A DNA stretch of 64,000 nucleotides from Streptomyces sp. S3(2020) (GTDB taxonomy: Bacteria; Actinomycetota; Actinomycetes; Streptomycetales; Streptomycetaceae), in NCBI RefSeq assembly GCF_013044505.1, contig NZ_JABERD010000011.1, forward strand, positions 1 through 64,000, written 5' to 3'. A model generated the notes under the pieces. It saw only the letters and a list, made by a program, of their open reading frames with translations. It searched no databases and was not told the origin of the DNA. This document shows, in pieces, positions 9,827 through 18,854 of this stretch. Every line of letters begins with the position of its first letter. The stretch's first letter is position 1. The position numbers and the translations under genes are program-made.

Positions 9827-11022
9827 CGGGCCGCCCCGCCCGGTTCTGCCGGCTGCTGGTCGTCGCGCTCATGGCCGCCGTCCTCCAGGCCACTCCCGCG
9901 CGGGCCGCCGCCCAGGGCCCGCCCGACGGCGTCGTCACCTGGGGCGCGAGCGCCGACCGGATCGGTGAGGCGGTCGCCGACCGCGGCTACCGCATGGTCG
10001 TGCACACCAGCGTCGCCGGCCGGGACCCGCGCATCCGGCTCTCCAACGCCTTCGGCGACCGGCCGGTGACCTTCGACAGCGTCTACGCCGGCATCCGGAA
10101 GGAGGGCGCCGAACTCGTCCGCCGCACCAACCGACGCCTCACCTTCGACGGCTCGGCGTCCGTCACGGTCCCGCCCGGCGCCACCGCGTACAGCGACCCG
10201 CTGCCGGGGAGGCTGCCCGCCGGGACCGACCTGGTCGTCAGCGTCCATTCGCCGGACGCGGCGGGCCCGCTCACCGGCCACTGGATGGCCATGCAGACGT
10301 CGTACGCCACCCAGGGCGACCACACCGCCGAGGAGGGCGGCGCGCACTGGAGCGAGACCATCGGGTCCTGGTTCTACCTGGACGCGGTGTCGGTGCGCGC
10401 CGACGCCGGTGCCGTGGTCGCGCTCGGTGACTCCATCACCGACGGCTGGCAGTCCACGACCGACGTCAACCGCCGCTGGCCCGACTACCTGGCCCGCCGG
10501 CTCCAGAAGTCGCGGAACACGGTCAAGGGCGTGGCCAACGAGGGCATCTCCGGCAACAAGGTCCTGGCGGACGGCGCCGGGCAGAGCGCCCTGAACCGGC
10601 TGGACCGCGACGTGCTCTCCCAGCCCGGTGTACGGACCGTCTTCCTCTTCGAGGGCGTCAACGACATCAAGGCCCACACCGGCGTCACCGCCCAGGACCT
10701 GATCGACGGCTACCGGGAGATCGCCGACCGGGTGCACGCGGCCGGCAAGTGTGTCGTCGGCGCCACCGTCGCGCCCTTCAAGGGCTGGCCGGAGTGGGAC
10801 CCGGCCGCCGAGGCCGTACGCCAGGAGGTCAACGCGTTCATCCGCGACGGCGGCGCGTTCGACGCGGTCACCGACTTCGACCGGATCCTGCGCAGCCCCT
10901 ACGACCAGGAGCGGATGCTCCCCGCCCTGGACGGCGGGGACCACATCCACCCCAACGACAAGGGCATGCAGGCCATGGCGGACGCCGTCGACCTGCGGAG
11001 CCTCGACTGCGCGGACCGTTGA
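9823..11022 (+). CDS. Secreted SGNH/GDSL-type esterase
   Basis: The 399-residue protein has a Sec signal peptide (about 1-28), an N-terminal beta-rich domain, and a C-terminal SGNH hydrolase domain. The catalytic serine is in the block-I motif ALGDSITDG, the block-III Asn is in FEGVNDI, and the catalytic Asp and His lie in DGGDHIHPNDKG. The family includes acetyl-esterases acting on plant polysaccharides and rhamnogalacturonan. The ATG at 9823 overlaps the GH95 stop (ATGA), so translation is probably coupled. In this operon it may remove acetyl groups that block GH27 or GH95. The substrate is inferred from context only. Confidence 0.88.
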   Translation: MTGRPARFCRLLVVALMAAVLQATPARAAAQGPPDGVVTWGASADRIGEAVADRGYRMVVHTSVAGRDPRIRLSNAFGDRPVTFDSVYAGIRKEGAELVRRTNRRLTFDGSASVTVPPGATAYSDPLPGRLPAGTDLVVSVHSPDAAGPLTGHWMAMQTSYATQGDHTAEEGGAHWSETIGSWFYLDAVSVRADAGAVVALGDSITDGWQSTTDVNRRWPDYLARRLQKSRNTVKGVANEGISGNKVLADGAGQSALNRLDRDVLSQPGVRTVFLFEGVNDIKAHTGVTAQDLIDGYREIADRVHAAGKCVVGATVAPFKGWPEWDPAAEAVRQEVNAFIRDGGAFDAVTDFDRILRSPYDQERMLPALDGGDHIHPNDKGMQAMADAVDLRSLDCADR

Positions 11023-13947
11023 TCACCCCGGGGCGATCAGGCCTTCCCGATAGGCCACGGCCACCGCCTCGGTACGGCTCGCGGCGCCCAGCTTGGCCAG
11101 GATGTTGGAGACGTGCACGCTGGCCGTCTTGCCGCTGATGAACAGCTCCTCGCCGATCTGCCGGTTGCTGCGGCCGAGGGCGAGGAGCCGCAGCACGTCC
11201 TGCTCGCGGGCGGTCAGGGGCGAGGGGCCGTCCGGTTTCTTCGGCGCCGCCGACAGTCGGCCCCGGCGTATCAGCGTGTCCGCCTCCTCCAGCAGGAGTG
11301 TGGCCCCGAGCCGTACGGCCGCCTCCCGCGCCGCACGGGCCTCGACGGCCGCCTCCTCGCGGCGCTCGGCGACGAACAGGGCCTCGGCGTACCGCAGTCG
11401 GCAGCGGGCGTGCTCATAGGTGTTGCCGAAGTCGAACGCGGCGACCGCCTTCTCCCAGGCCGCCACGTCCGGACCGGACACCGCCCGCGCCCACTCGGCC
11501 TCGGCGCGCGCCAGCCACGCCTGGCCCTCCGGCCCCTGCGGAGTCCCGTCCTCGCCGCGCACGGCCGTGTGGCGGGCCAGCTCCACCAGTTCGTCCGCCG
11601 TGGCCGTCCAGCGTCCGGCGCCCGCCTCGTCGCCGGTCAGCCGCAGCCCGGCGGTCGTGTCGGCGACCGCGGACAGCGCGAGGGCGGCGAGCCGGACCGC
11701 GACGTCGGGACGGGCGCCCGCGTCGTCCGTGAGGGCCTTGACGGACGAGCGCAGTTGCTCCACCGCCGCCTCGGCGTCCCCGCGCAGCGCCGCCGCCTCG
11801 GTCAGCGCGATGCTCGCGACGAGCGTGGCCATCCAGTCGAAGTGGCCGCTGAGCAGGGCGCGTGCCCGGTCGACGGCCGTGAAGTCGCCGCGCGCGAGGG
11901 CGACATAGAGGGCGGGCCCGGACGCGTAGCCGTCGATCGCGGGCACTGTCCCGGAGGCGCTCGCCGCCCGCAGGGCCTCGTCCCAGCGCCCCAGCGTGTA
12001 GAGCACCAGGAGCTGGAGATGACGCATGGCCTGGGGGTACAGCGAGGACAGCAGCCCGGCACGACGAGCCCGGTCGAGGCCCTCGGCCAGCCAGGGGAGG
12101 GACTCCTCCAGGTCACCGGACTCGTAGCTGCCGATGGCGAGGTTGAACAGCGCGCGCAGCTCCACCGATGCGTTGCCGGAGTCGTGTGCCAACTCCCGCG
12201 CCTGCCTGATGAGTTCGCGCCCCTCCGGGGTGCGCCGACCCTTGCCCTCCAGGGAGGTGAGCGAGATGAGCAGGTCGGCGCGGGCGTCCGCCGCCCCCAA
12301 CTGCCCGGCGACGCGCAGGGCCTCGCGCGCGACCCGCAACGCGATCTCGTTCTCGCCGACATGGCGGGCCGCCATGACATGGGTCGCCGCTGCCCACACC
12401 CAGGTCCGCGACGGCGGATCGGCCGGGATGAGGGCGAGCGCCTCGCTGCTGTACGCGAACGCCGAGGTCAGGTTGTCGACGCTGATCAGATTCCCGGCGA
12501 GGGTGTAGCGGACCCGGGCGGCGAGTTCGGAGTCGGCGTCCTGGTCGATGCCGGCCAGCGCGGCCCGGGTGAGGGAGACCGCACGGTGCGACTCCCCGGC
12601 GTGCGCGGCCGCGGCGGACGCCCGCAGCGTGAGCGTGACCCGGTCCTCGGAAGGGCGTGCGGACGCCTCCACCGCCGACCACAGATCGAGGGCCGCCTCC
12701 AGATGCCGCAACTCCTCGGCCGGCGCCCCGACCCGCTGCGCGTGATCGGCCGCCTCCAGCGACGCGGCCAGTGCCTCGGCCAGGTCGTGGCTCTCGCGGT
12801 AGTGGTGGGCGCGCTCGGCGGCGGACTCGGCCGGGTGCCCGTGGCCGGCCAGCAGGCGGGCGAACGCGCCGTGCAGCCGGGCCCGTTCACCCGGGAGCAG
12901 ATCGGCGTAGACGGCCTCCCGGGCCAGCGCGTGCCGGAAGGAGTACGTGTCGCCGTCCCCGGGCACCAGGAGTTGCCGCCCCACGGCCTCCCGCAGCGCC
13001 GACTCCAGCTCGTCCTCGGGCAGTCCGACGGCGTCCCGCAGCAGCGCGTGCTCGACCCGGCGCCCGGCGACGGCGGCGGTACGCAGCACCTGCTGGGCGG
13101 TCTCGGAGAGCTGCTCGAACCGGATGAGCAGCACGTCGGCGAGCCCGCTCGGCACCCCGTCCCCCTCGGTGTCCGTGGCCGCGACCAGTTCCTCGGCGTA
13201 GAACGCGTTGCCCTCGGCCCGCGCCACGATGCCCCGGACGGTGGCGTCCGGCAACGGCCGGTCCTGGAGCGCCTGCACGAGCCGTGTCACCTCGGCGTCG
13301 CCCAGCGGCCGCAGTTCCAGGCGCTCCACGGCGGGCAGCCGGACGAGCTCGGCGAGGAGCGGCCGCAGCGGATGACGCCGATGCAGGTCGTCGGCCCGGT
13401 ACGAGGCGAGGACCGCCAGCCGATGGGTGGGCGCCCCGCCCGCCGACCGCTGGAGGATGCCCCGGCTGAGCAGGAACCTCAGCAGGTCCCGCGAGGACTG
13501 GTCGGCCCAGTGCAGATCCTCCAGCACGAGCAACAGCGGTGCGACATCGGCCAGATCGGCCAGCAGCCCGGCCATGCCCTCGAACAGCTGCAACCGTCCG
13601 CCGTCGCCCTCGCCCCCCAGCAGCCGGCCGGCCACCGGGTGCCCGGAGAGGACGGGAGCGAACCGCTCGTCGGAGGCGAGCACCCCCAGGATCTCGGTGA
13701 ACGGCAGATACGGCAGGCCGACGTCACCGAGGTCCACGCAGTGCCCGGTGAGCACGGTCATCCCGGTGCGGGCGGCCCGCTCGGAGGCTTCGCCGAGGAG
13801 CCGCGTCTTGCCGACTCCGGCGTCCCCGGCGATCAGTACGGCACGTGCTTCACCACTGCGGGCACGCGACAGCACCCCGTCGAGCCGGGCGAGTTCGTCG
13901 CCACGGCCGATGAGCGGTGAAGAGAAGGAGGTCGGAGGCACGAACAC
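11023..13947 (-). CDS. Large LuxR-family (LAL) ATP-binding transcriptional regulator
   Basis: The 974-residue protein has an AAA/NB-ARC-like ATPase domain at the N-terminus with Walker A GDAGVGKT (41-48) and Walker [15 protein letters not shown] long TPR-like alpha-helical region follows, ending in a LuxR-type helix-turn-helix ([15 protein letters not shown] and [17 protein letters not shown]). LAL proteins resemble MalT: ligand and ATP binding switch on DNA binding. The GTG at 13947 is the best in-frame start; its upstream AGGAT is weak. Its stop codon is directly adjacent to the stop of the convergent SGNH esterase. The regulated genes are not evident. Confidence 0.9.
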   Translation of the reverse strand: MFVPPTSFSSPLIGRGDELARLDGVLSRARSGEARAVLIAGDAGVGKTRLLGEASERAARTGMTVLTGHCVDLGDVGLPYLPFTEILGVLASDERFAPVLSGHPVAGRLLGGEGDGGRLQLFEGMAGLLADLADVAPLLLVLEDLHWADQSSRDLLRFLLSRGILQRSAGGAPTHRLAVLASYRADDLHRRHPLRPLLAELVRLPAVERLELRPLGDAEVTRLVQALQDRPLPDATVRGIVARAEGNAFYAEELVAATDTEGDGVPSGLADVLLIRFEQLSETAQQVLRTAAVAGRRVEHALLRDAVGLPEDELESALREAVGRQLLVPGDGDTYSFRHALAREAVYADLLPGERARLHGAFARLLAGHGHPAESAAERAHHYRESHDLAEALAASLEAADHAQRVGAPAEELRHLEAALDLWSAVEASARPSEDRVTLTLRASAAAAHAGESHRAVSLTRAALAGIDQDADSELAARVRYTLAGNLISVDNLTSAFAYSSEALALIPADPPSRTWVWAAATHVMAARHVGENEIALRVAREALRVAGQLGAADARADLLISLTSLEGKGRRTPEGRELIRQARELAHDSGNASVELRALFNLAIGSYESGDLEESLPWLAEGLDRARRAGLLSSLYPQAMRHLQLLVLYTLGRWDEALRAASASGTVPAIDGYASGPALYVALARGDFTAVDRARALLSGHFDWMATLVASIALTEAAALRGDAEAAVEQLRSSVKALTDDAGARPDVAVRLAALALSAVADTTAGLRLTGDEAGAGRWTATADELVELARHTAVRGEDGTPQGPEGQAWLARAEAEWARAVSGPDVAAWEKAVAAFDFGNTYEHARCRLRYAEALFVAERREEAAVEARAAREAAVRLGATLLLEEADTLIRRGRLSAAPKKPDGPSPLTAREQDVLRLLALGRSNRQIGEELFISGKTASVHVSNILAKLGAASRTEAVAVAYREGLIAPG

Positions 13948-13982
13948 ATCCTGTCACCAATGCGCAGAAGCCCCCGAGTCAA

Positions 13983-14336
13983 TCAGCCCCGCAACGTCTT
14001 CGCCCAGTCCGCCGGAACCCGTCCCCGCGGACCCGGCGAGGGCTGATCCACCGGATGACTGTCCGGCGCCGCGAGCGAGGGCCCGGACTCGAACATCTCC
14101 TTGGTCGAGAAGTTCCAGTACCACTCCTCGCCCGGCTCGAAGCTCTGCACCAGCGGATGCCCGGTCTCCTGGAAATGCGCCGTGGCGTGCTTCGCGGGCG
14201 ACGAGTCGCAACACCCCACATGCCCGCACTGCGCACACCGTCGCAGATGGAACCACCACCCGCCCGCGGCCTCGCACTCGGCGCAGCCGTTCCCGCTGGG
14301 CGGCACGGCGGCGTCGAGTCCCTGGATCTCGGTCAT
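13983..14336 (-). CDS. UBP-type zinc finger protein
   Basis: The 117-residue protein is almost entirely one zf-UBP domain. The ligands CAEC (18-21), CAQC (34-37), the GCCD cysteine and the histidines in KHATAHFQETGHP follow the spacing of that family, ending in the EWYWNF segment. In eukaryotes this domain binds the free C-terminal diglycine of ubiquitin; its bacterial ligand is unknown to me. The ATG at 14336 overlaps the kinase gene stop (ATGA), so it is the third gene of a translationally coupled operon with a sensor kinase and a response-regulator/oxidoreductase fusion. The role in that pathway is inference: perhaps an adaptor or a redox-sensitive zinc switch. Confidence 0.88.
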   Translation of the reverse strand: MTEIQGLDAAVPPSGNGCAECEAAGGWWFHLRRCAQCGHVGCCDSSPAKHATAHFQETGHPLVQSFEPGEEWYWNFSTKEMFESGPSLAAPDSHPVDQPSPGPRGRVPADWAKTLRG

Positions 14337-15790
14337 TCCAACTCCTCGCTCGTCTCGCTCTCCGCGGCGGTGAGCGGAAGCAGCACCTGGAACCGCGTGT
14401 CCCCCGGCTCCGACTCCACCTGAAGCGTCCCGTGATGCTTGTTCACGACGATCCGCCACGAGATGTCGAGCCCGAGCCCCGTCCCCTCGCCCACCGGCTT
14501 GGTGGTGAAGAACGGATCGAAGATCCGGCTGCGGATCTCCTTCGGCACCCCGGGCCCCGTGTCCCGGAACTCCACCAGCAGCCGCTCGTGATCGAGTGCC
14601 GTCCGCACGGTCAACGTGCCCTCGCCGCCCGCGCCGTTGATCGCGCCGACCGCGTTGTCGATCAGGTTGGTCCACACCTGGTTGAGTTCCGCCGGGTACG
14701 CGGGGATCTTCGGGAGCGTCCGGTCGTACTCCTTGACGACCTGGATCCGCTGTCCGATCTTTCCCGACAGCATCAGCAGTGTGCTGTCGAGGAGTTCGTG
14801 CACATCGGCGTTCTGGAAGGGTGCCCGGTCGAGCTGCGAGTACTGCTTGGCGGCGTCGACGAGGTGCGAGATGCGGTTGGTGGAGTCGTTGATCTCGTCC
14901 ATCAACAGCTCGGTCTCGACGGTGTAGTTGAGCCAGCCGATCGCGTTGGGCAGGAGCTCCCCGTCGACGGCCGCGGCGACCTGGTCCAGCCAGTCCACGT
15001 CGAGACCGGCCTGCACGAAGGTGGGGGCGAGCCGCCAGCCGTTCTGGATGTCGTGGTCGTCCAGCCAGTCGGTGACCGCGTCCTCGCGGTCCGAGGCCTC
15101 CAGCGGGCTCAACGTCGGTGCCTTGGCGACCCGTTCGGCCGTGCGGTCCTGGATGTCGATGAGGTTCGCCATGACCTCGGGGGCGTAGTTCCCCTGGGCG
15201 ATGATGGCGAGCTTGTGCCGCATCTTGCCCACGCGCTCCCGCAGGGTCGCGGTGGCCCGCACGGCGGCGGCCGCCGGGTTGTTGAGCTCGTGGGTGAGTC
15301 CGGCGGACAACGAGCCGAGCGCCAGCAGCCGTTCACGCTGGCCGATGGCCCGCTGGGTGCTCTGCGAGCCGAAGAACAGCCCTTCCAGGAGGTGGACCGC
15401 CATCGGGAACCACTCCTGCATGAACTCCGAGAACTTCTCACCGGGCAGCACGAAGAACCGGGTCGGCTCCGTGACCCGCATGGAGTTCTTGTAGACCTGC
15501 CGCACCCGGTCCCCGAGGTAGGCCTGCATGGACCCCGCGTACACCCCGCGCTGCGAGGTCCGCGTGACCTCCACGTCATCGCCGCCGACCCGGCGGGACA
15601 GCACGACCGTGCCCTCGATCATCACGTAGAAGCAGGTGGCGGGCTCGCCCTCGGTGTAGACGGGACCGGGTTCGAACCGCTCCACCCGCCCGGAACTGCA
15701 CAACTGCCCGAGCTGCTCGGGGGACAGCTTCTCGAACAGGAACAGCGCCCCGATCTCCGCGGGGCTGCACGGCACGAGCTGCCCGCTCAT
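14333..15790 (-). CDS. Cytosolic histidine kinase with N-terminal cyclic-nucleotide-binding-type domain
   Basis: The 485-residue protein has no membrane segments. Residues about 15-125 form a CRP-like cNMP-binding fold (FYVMIEGTVVLSRRVGGDD, SMQAYLGD). The kinase core follows: the H-box THELNNPAAAAV with the predicted phospho-His167, the N-box NQVWTNLIDNAVGAI, and the G-boxes DTGPGVP and GEGTGLGLDI. The start at 15790 (MSGQLVPCSP) overlaps the stop of the upstream gene by four bases, and its stop overlaps the zinc finger gene. The natural phosphorelay partner is therefore the REC domain of the upstream gene. The signal could be a cyclic nucleotide or another small effector. A longer upstream reading has no support. 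Confidence 0.9.
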   Translation of the reverse strand: MSGQLVPCSPAEIGALFLFEKLSPEQLGQLCSSGRVERFEPGPVYTEGEPATCFYVMIEGTVVLSRRVGGDDVEVTRTSQRGVYAGSMQAYLGDRVRQVYKNSMRVTEPTRFFVLPGEKFSEFMQEWFPMAVHLLEGLFFGSQSTQRAIGQRERLLALGSLSAGLTHELNNPAAAAVRATATLRERVGKMRHKLAIIAQGNYAPEVMANLIDIQDRTAERVAKAPTLSPLEASDREDAVTDWLDDHDIQNGWRLAPTFVQAGLDVDWLDQVAAAVDGELLPNAIGWLNYTVETELLMDEINDSTNRISHLVDAAKQYSQLDRAPFQNADVHELLDSTLLMLSGKIGQRIQVVKEYDRTLPKIPAYPAELNQVWTNLIDNAVGAINGAGGEGTLTVRTALDHERLLVEFRDTGPGVPKEIRSRIFDPFFTTKPVGEGTGLGLDISWRIVVNKHHGTLQVESEPGDTRFQVLLPLTAAESETSEELE

Positions 15791-17463
15791 GACTGCTCCA
15801 GATACCGGTGGACGAGCATCACGGCCATGGCTCCCTCTCCGACGGCGGACGCGACCCGCTTGGCGGACTCGGCGCGGGCGTCCCCCGCCACGAACACGCC
15901 GGGGACGTTGGTCTCCAGGTGGTACGGCGGCCGGTCCAGGTCCCAGTCCGCAGGCGGCCGTCCGTCGGCGGTCAGATCGGGTCCGGCCAGGATGAACCCG
16001 TGGTCGTCGCGCAGCACCGTGCCGTCCAGCCAGCCGGTCAGCGGGGCCGCGCCGATGAACACGAACATCCACTGCGCGTCGACGAGTTCGGTCTCCCCGG
16101 TGTCCACATCGCGCAGGGTGAGCTGCTCCAGATGGTCGGAGCCGTGGGCGGACTCGACGACGGTACGCGCGCGTACCGAGATGTTGGGGGCCTCGCCGAT
16201 CTGCTGGATCAGGTAGTGCGACATCGACGCCGACAGGTCGGGGCCGCGCACCAGCAGCGTCACCGACTTGGCGCCCCGGGACAGGTACATCGCCGCCTGC
16301 CCCGCGGAGTTGGCGCCGCCGACGATGTAGATGTCCTGCCCCTGGCAGGAGGACGCCTCGGTCAGTGCCGAGCCGTAGTAGACCCCGCAGCCGGTCAGGT
16401 CGGTGCAGCCGGGCGCCTCCAACTGCCGGTAGGACACACCGGTCGCCAGGATCACGCTGTGCGCGGCGACCGCGGAGCCGTCGGAGAAGCGCACGGTCCG
16501 TGCCGCCCCGTTCACCTCCAGGCCGGCCACCTCACGGGCGGTGAGGATCTCGGCGCCGAACTTGGCGGCCTGCCGCCGCGCCCGGTCGGTGAGCTGGGCG
16601 CCGGACACCCCGTCGGGGAAGCCCAGGTAGTTCTCGATGCGTGAGCTCTGCCCCGCCTGACCGCCGGTCGCGGACCGTTCCACGAGGACCGTCCGCAGCC
16701 CCTCCGAGGCGCCGTACACCGCGGCCCCGAGTCCGGCCGGGCCACCGCCGATGACGACGAGGTCGTAGAAGTCCGCGGTGGGTGTCGTGGCCAGACCCAC
16801 GTGCGTGGCCAGATCGGGTGCCTCCGGCTCGACCAGGGGAGTGCCGTCCGGGGTGACGACCACCGGCAGCCGCTGTCCGTCCTGGCCCGCGGCGGCCAGC
16901 AGCCGCTGCCCCTCGGGCTCCTCGCTCGAGTACCAGCGGTAGGGCACCTGGTTGCGGGCCAGGAACTCCCGCACGTCCGAGGAGCGCGCCGACCAGCGGT
17001 GCCCGATCACCTTGGTGGCGGGCACCGGACGGTACTCACTGCACCGCCACGCCTCCAGGAGGTCGTCCAGGACCGGGTAGAGCTTCTCCTCCGGCGGGTC
17101 CCACGGCTTGAGGAGATAGTGGTCCAGATCCACGACGTTGATCGCGTCGATCGCCGCGTTGGTGTCCGCGTACGCCGTCAGCAGCACCCGTCGCGCGCCC
17201 GGATACACGTCCAGGGCCTGCTCCAGGAACTCGATGCCGTTCATCTGCGGCATCCGGTAGTCGGCCAGGATCACCGCCACCAGGTCCCCGCGCAGCTTCA
17301 GCTCGCGCAGTGCCTCCAGCGCGGACTCGCCGGACTCCGCGCGCACGATCCGGTACGACTCGCCGTAGCGCCGCCGCAGGTCCCGGGCGACGGCACGGGA
17401 GACCCCCGGGTCGTCGTCCACGGTCAGGATGACGGTCCGCGCTGATTCGGCGGCCTGTGCCAT
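15787..17463 (-). CDS. Response regulator fused to glutaredoxin-like and thioredoxin-reductase-like FAD oxidoreductase
   Basis: The 558-residue protein has a REC domain (about 9-135: acidic DDD at 16-18, phospho-Asp68 in ILADYRMP, Thr96, Lys119). A glutaredoxin/thioredoxin-like segment (about 150-215) and a two-dinucleotide-fold FAD/NAD(P)H oxidoreductase (FAD site GGGPAGLG at 239-246, second fold IVGGANSAGQA) follow. The CxxC of true thioredoxin reductases is missing: the equivalent region reads CGVYYGSA, with isolated Cys353, Cys359 and Cys373. It therefore probably does not reduce thioredoxin classically, and phosphorylation may control a flavin redox step. It is the first gene of the operon, with a GGGAG site before the ATG at 17463 and a palindrome upstream. 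Confidence 0.9.
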   Translation of the reverse strand: MAQAAESARTVILTVDDDPGVSRAVARDLRRRYGESYRIVRAESGESALEALRELKLRGDLVAVILADYRMPQMNGIEFLEQALDVYPGARRVLLTAYADTNAAIDAINVVDLDHYLLKPWDPPEEKLYPVLDDLLEAWRCSEYRPVPATKVIGHRWSARSSDVREFLARNQVPYRWYSSEEPEGQRLLAAAGQDGQRLPVVVTPDGTPLVEPEAPDLATHVGLATTPTADFYDLVVIGGGPAGLGAAVYGASEGLRTVLVERSATGGQAGQSSRIENYLGFPDGVSGAQLTDRARRQAAKFGAEILTAREVAGLEVNGAARTVRFSDGSAVAAHSVILATGVSYRQLEAPGCTDLTGCGVYYGSALTEASSCQGQDIYIVGGANSAGQAAMYLSRGAKSVTLLVRGPDLSASMSHYLIQQIGEAPNISVRARTVVESAHGSDHLEQLTLRDVDTGETELVDAQWMFVFIGAAPLTGWLDGTVLRDDHGFILAGPDLTADGRPPADWDLDRPPYHLETNVPGVFVAGDARAESAKRVASAVGEGAMAVMLVHRYLEQS

Positions 17464-17490
17464 ACGTCTCCCACCCCGAGAGTTCGGCTG

Positions 17491-17502
17491 CGCGGTACCG
17501 CG
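17491..17502. promoter_or_regulatory. Palindrome upstream of the redox-signalling operon
   Basis: CGCGGTACCGCG is a perfect 12-base palindrome 28-39 bases upstream of the first start codon of the operon. It is placed where a regulator could bind over or near the promoter. GC-rich palindromes arise by chance in this DNA, so confidence is modest. Confidence 0.3.
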
Positions 17503-17556
17503 TTGCCGGCACCGCGTCGGCTCTGGCCCATCGTATGTTCGATCGCCCCGCTTCGC

Positions 17557-17919
17557 TCAGGTATGCGAGCGGCGCTCGCCGAGCACGCAGAACTCGTTGC
17601 CCTCGGGGTCCACGAGCGTGATCCACGGGAACTGGCCCGGTGCCGCGCCGTCCCAGTACCGGGCGCCGAGGGCGAGGAGGCGGGCCACCTCGGCGGCCTG
17701 GTCGTCGGGGCGGAAGTCGAGGTGGAGGCGGTTCTTGATCGTCTTGCCCTCGGGGACCGGGACGAAGAGCAGGCCCGGAAGGCGGTCCTTCTCCGGCTGG
17801 ATCTCGAACTCCTCGGCAGAGTCGTTGACCACCACCCAGCCGAGGGCCTCGGCCCACCAGCGGCCCAGTGCCGCCGCGTCGGCCGCGTCCACGTTCACTT
17901 GTTCCCATTCCAGGCTCAT
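17557..17919 (-). CDS. VOC-family (glyoxalase/bleomycin-resistance-like) protein
   Basis: The 120-residue single-domain protein begins MSLEWEQVNVDAAD and shows the VOC pattern: ALGRWWAEALGW in the first half and LVDPEGNEFCVL near the end, with HLDF in the middle. These small dimeric proteins bind metals or hydrophobic ligands, or catalyse isomerisation and oxygenation; the substrate cannot be told from sequence. The ATG at 17919 is chosen because upstream residues lack family similarity. It is divergent from the UspA-type gene at 17981. Confidence 0.85.
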   Translation of the reverse strand: MSLEWEQVNVDAADAAALGRWWAEALGWVVVNDSAEEFEIQPEKDRLPGLLFVPVPEGKTIKNRLHLDFRPDDQAAEVARLLALGARYWDGAAPGQFPWITLVDPEGNEFCVLGERRSHT

Positions 17920-17980
17920 GACGGCAGCGTAGTGAAGACTTGGTCCGAAGGACGACGCGACGACGCAGGGAGACAGCCGT

Positions 17981-18853
17981 ATGACCCGCCCGATCACCGT
18001 GGGGTTCGACGGAACCGAGGAGAGCCTCGCCGCACTGGACTGGGCGGCGCGGGAGGCGGTCCGCCGGGACCTCGCGCTGCGCGTGGTGCAGGCCTGGCGG
18101 TTCCAGCCGCACGACGATGTCGAGGTGGCCGACGCCGACACCCAGACCGGGTGGGTGCGGGACGCGGTGACCGAGGCGACCGGAGCCGTCACCGCCCGGT
18201 ATCCGGGCCTCACCGTGCACACCGACGTCCTGGAGGGCGGCACCGTCGAGACGCTTCTCGACGCGGCCGCGGACACCGAGGCGCTGGTGCTGGGCTCGCG
18301 CGGGCACGGGCCGGTCGTCGGGTTCCTGCTCGGCTCGGTCGGACAGCAGGTGATCGCCGGGACCACGCGGCCCGTCGTCCTGGTGCGCGCCGGGGACCAG
18401 CCCTCCGCCGAGGCCGCCGGCCGCGAGGTCGTCGTGGGCCAGCAGGGCGAGCCGGAGGACAGCGCTGCCGCCCTGCGGTTCGCGTTCGAGACGGCCGCGG
18501 CGCGCGGGGCGACCGTGCGTGCCGTGCGGGCCTGGACGCTGCCGCCGGTGTTCGCCTACAGCCCCGGCTCCCTCAAGCTCCTCGACGAGGCGGGAGGTCT
18601 GGAGCCGCGCGAGAAGCAGGCGCTGGGGGCGGCGCTGGAACCGGTGCGGGAACAGTTCCCCGACGTCCCGGTCGTGGAGCACGTCGAGATGGGCAGCGCG
18701 GGACAGGTGCTGCTGTCGGTGGCGGGGCGGGCCCAGCTGATGGTCGTCGGCCGGCGCGCCCACCGCACCGCCGTGGGCGCCCGGATCGGCTCTGTCGCCC
18801 ATGGCGTGCTGCATCACGCGGGCTGCCCGGTGGCGGTGGTCCCGCCCGCGTGA
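17981..18853 (+). CDS. Universal stress protein with two UspA domains
   Basis: The 290-residue protein contains tandem UspA domains. The first starts ITVGFDGTEESLAALDWAA and ends with the ATP-binding GSRGHGPVVGFLLGSVGQQV segment. The second starts around residue 147 and ends GRRAHRTAVGARIGSVAHGVLHHAGCPVAVV. Two-domain Usp proteins are common in actinobacteria under dormancy and redox stress. A GGGAG-type site precedes the ATG at 17981. The stop lies one base from the stop of the convergent DUF4032 gene. Confidence 0.92.
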   Translation: MTRPITVGFDGTEESLAALDWAAREAVRRDLALRVVQAWRFQPHDDVEVADADTQTGWVRDAVTEATGAVTARYPGLTVHTDVLEGGTVETLLDAAADTEALVLGSRGHGPVVGFLLGSVGQQVIAGTTRPVVLVRAGDQPSAEAAGREVVVGQQGEPEDSAAALRFAFETAAARGATVRAVRAWTLPPVFAYSPGSLKLLDEAGGLEPREKQALGAALEPVREQFPDVPVVEHVEMGSAGQVLLSVAGRAQLMVVGRRAHRTAVGARIGSVAHGVLHHAGCPVAVVPPA

Positions 18854-18854
18854 G

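Noticed and set aside
11020..11039. Near-palindrome at the adjacent stop codons of the SGNH and LuxR genes, considered as a bidirectional terminator
   Set aside because: There is no room for a hairpin loop and no U tract; one central pair does not match.
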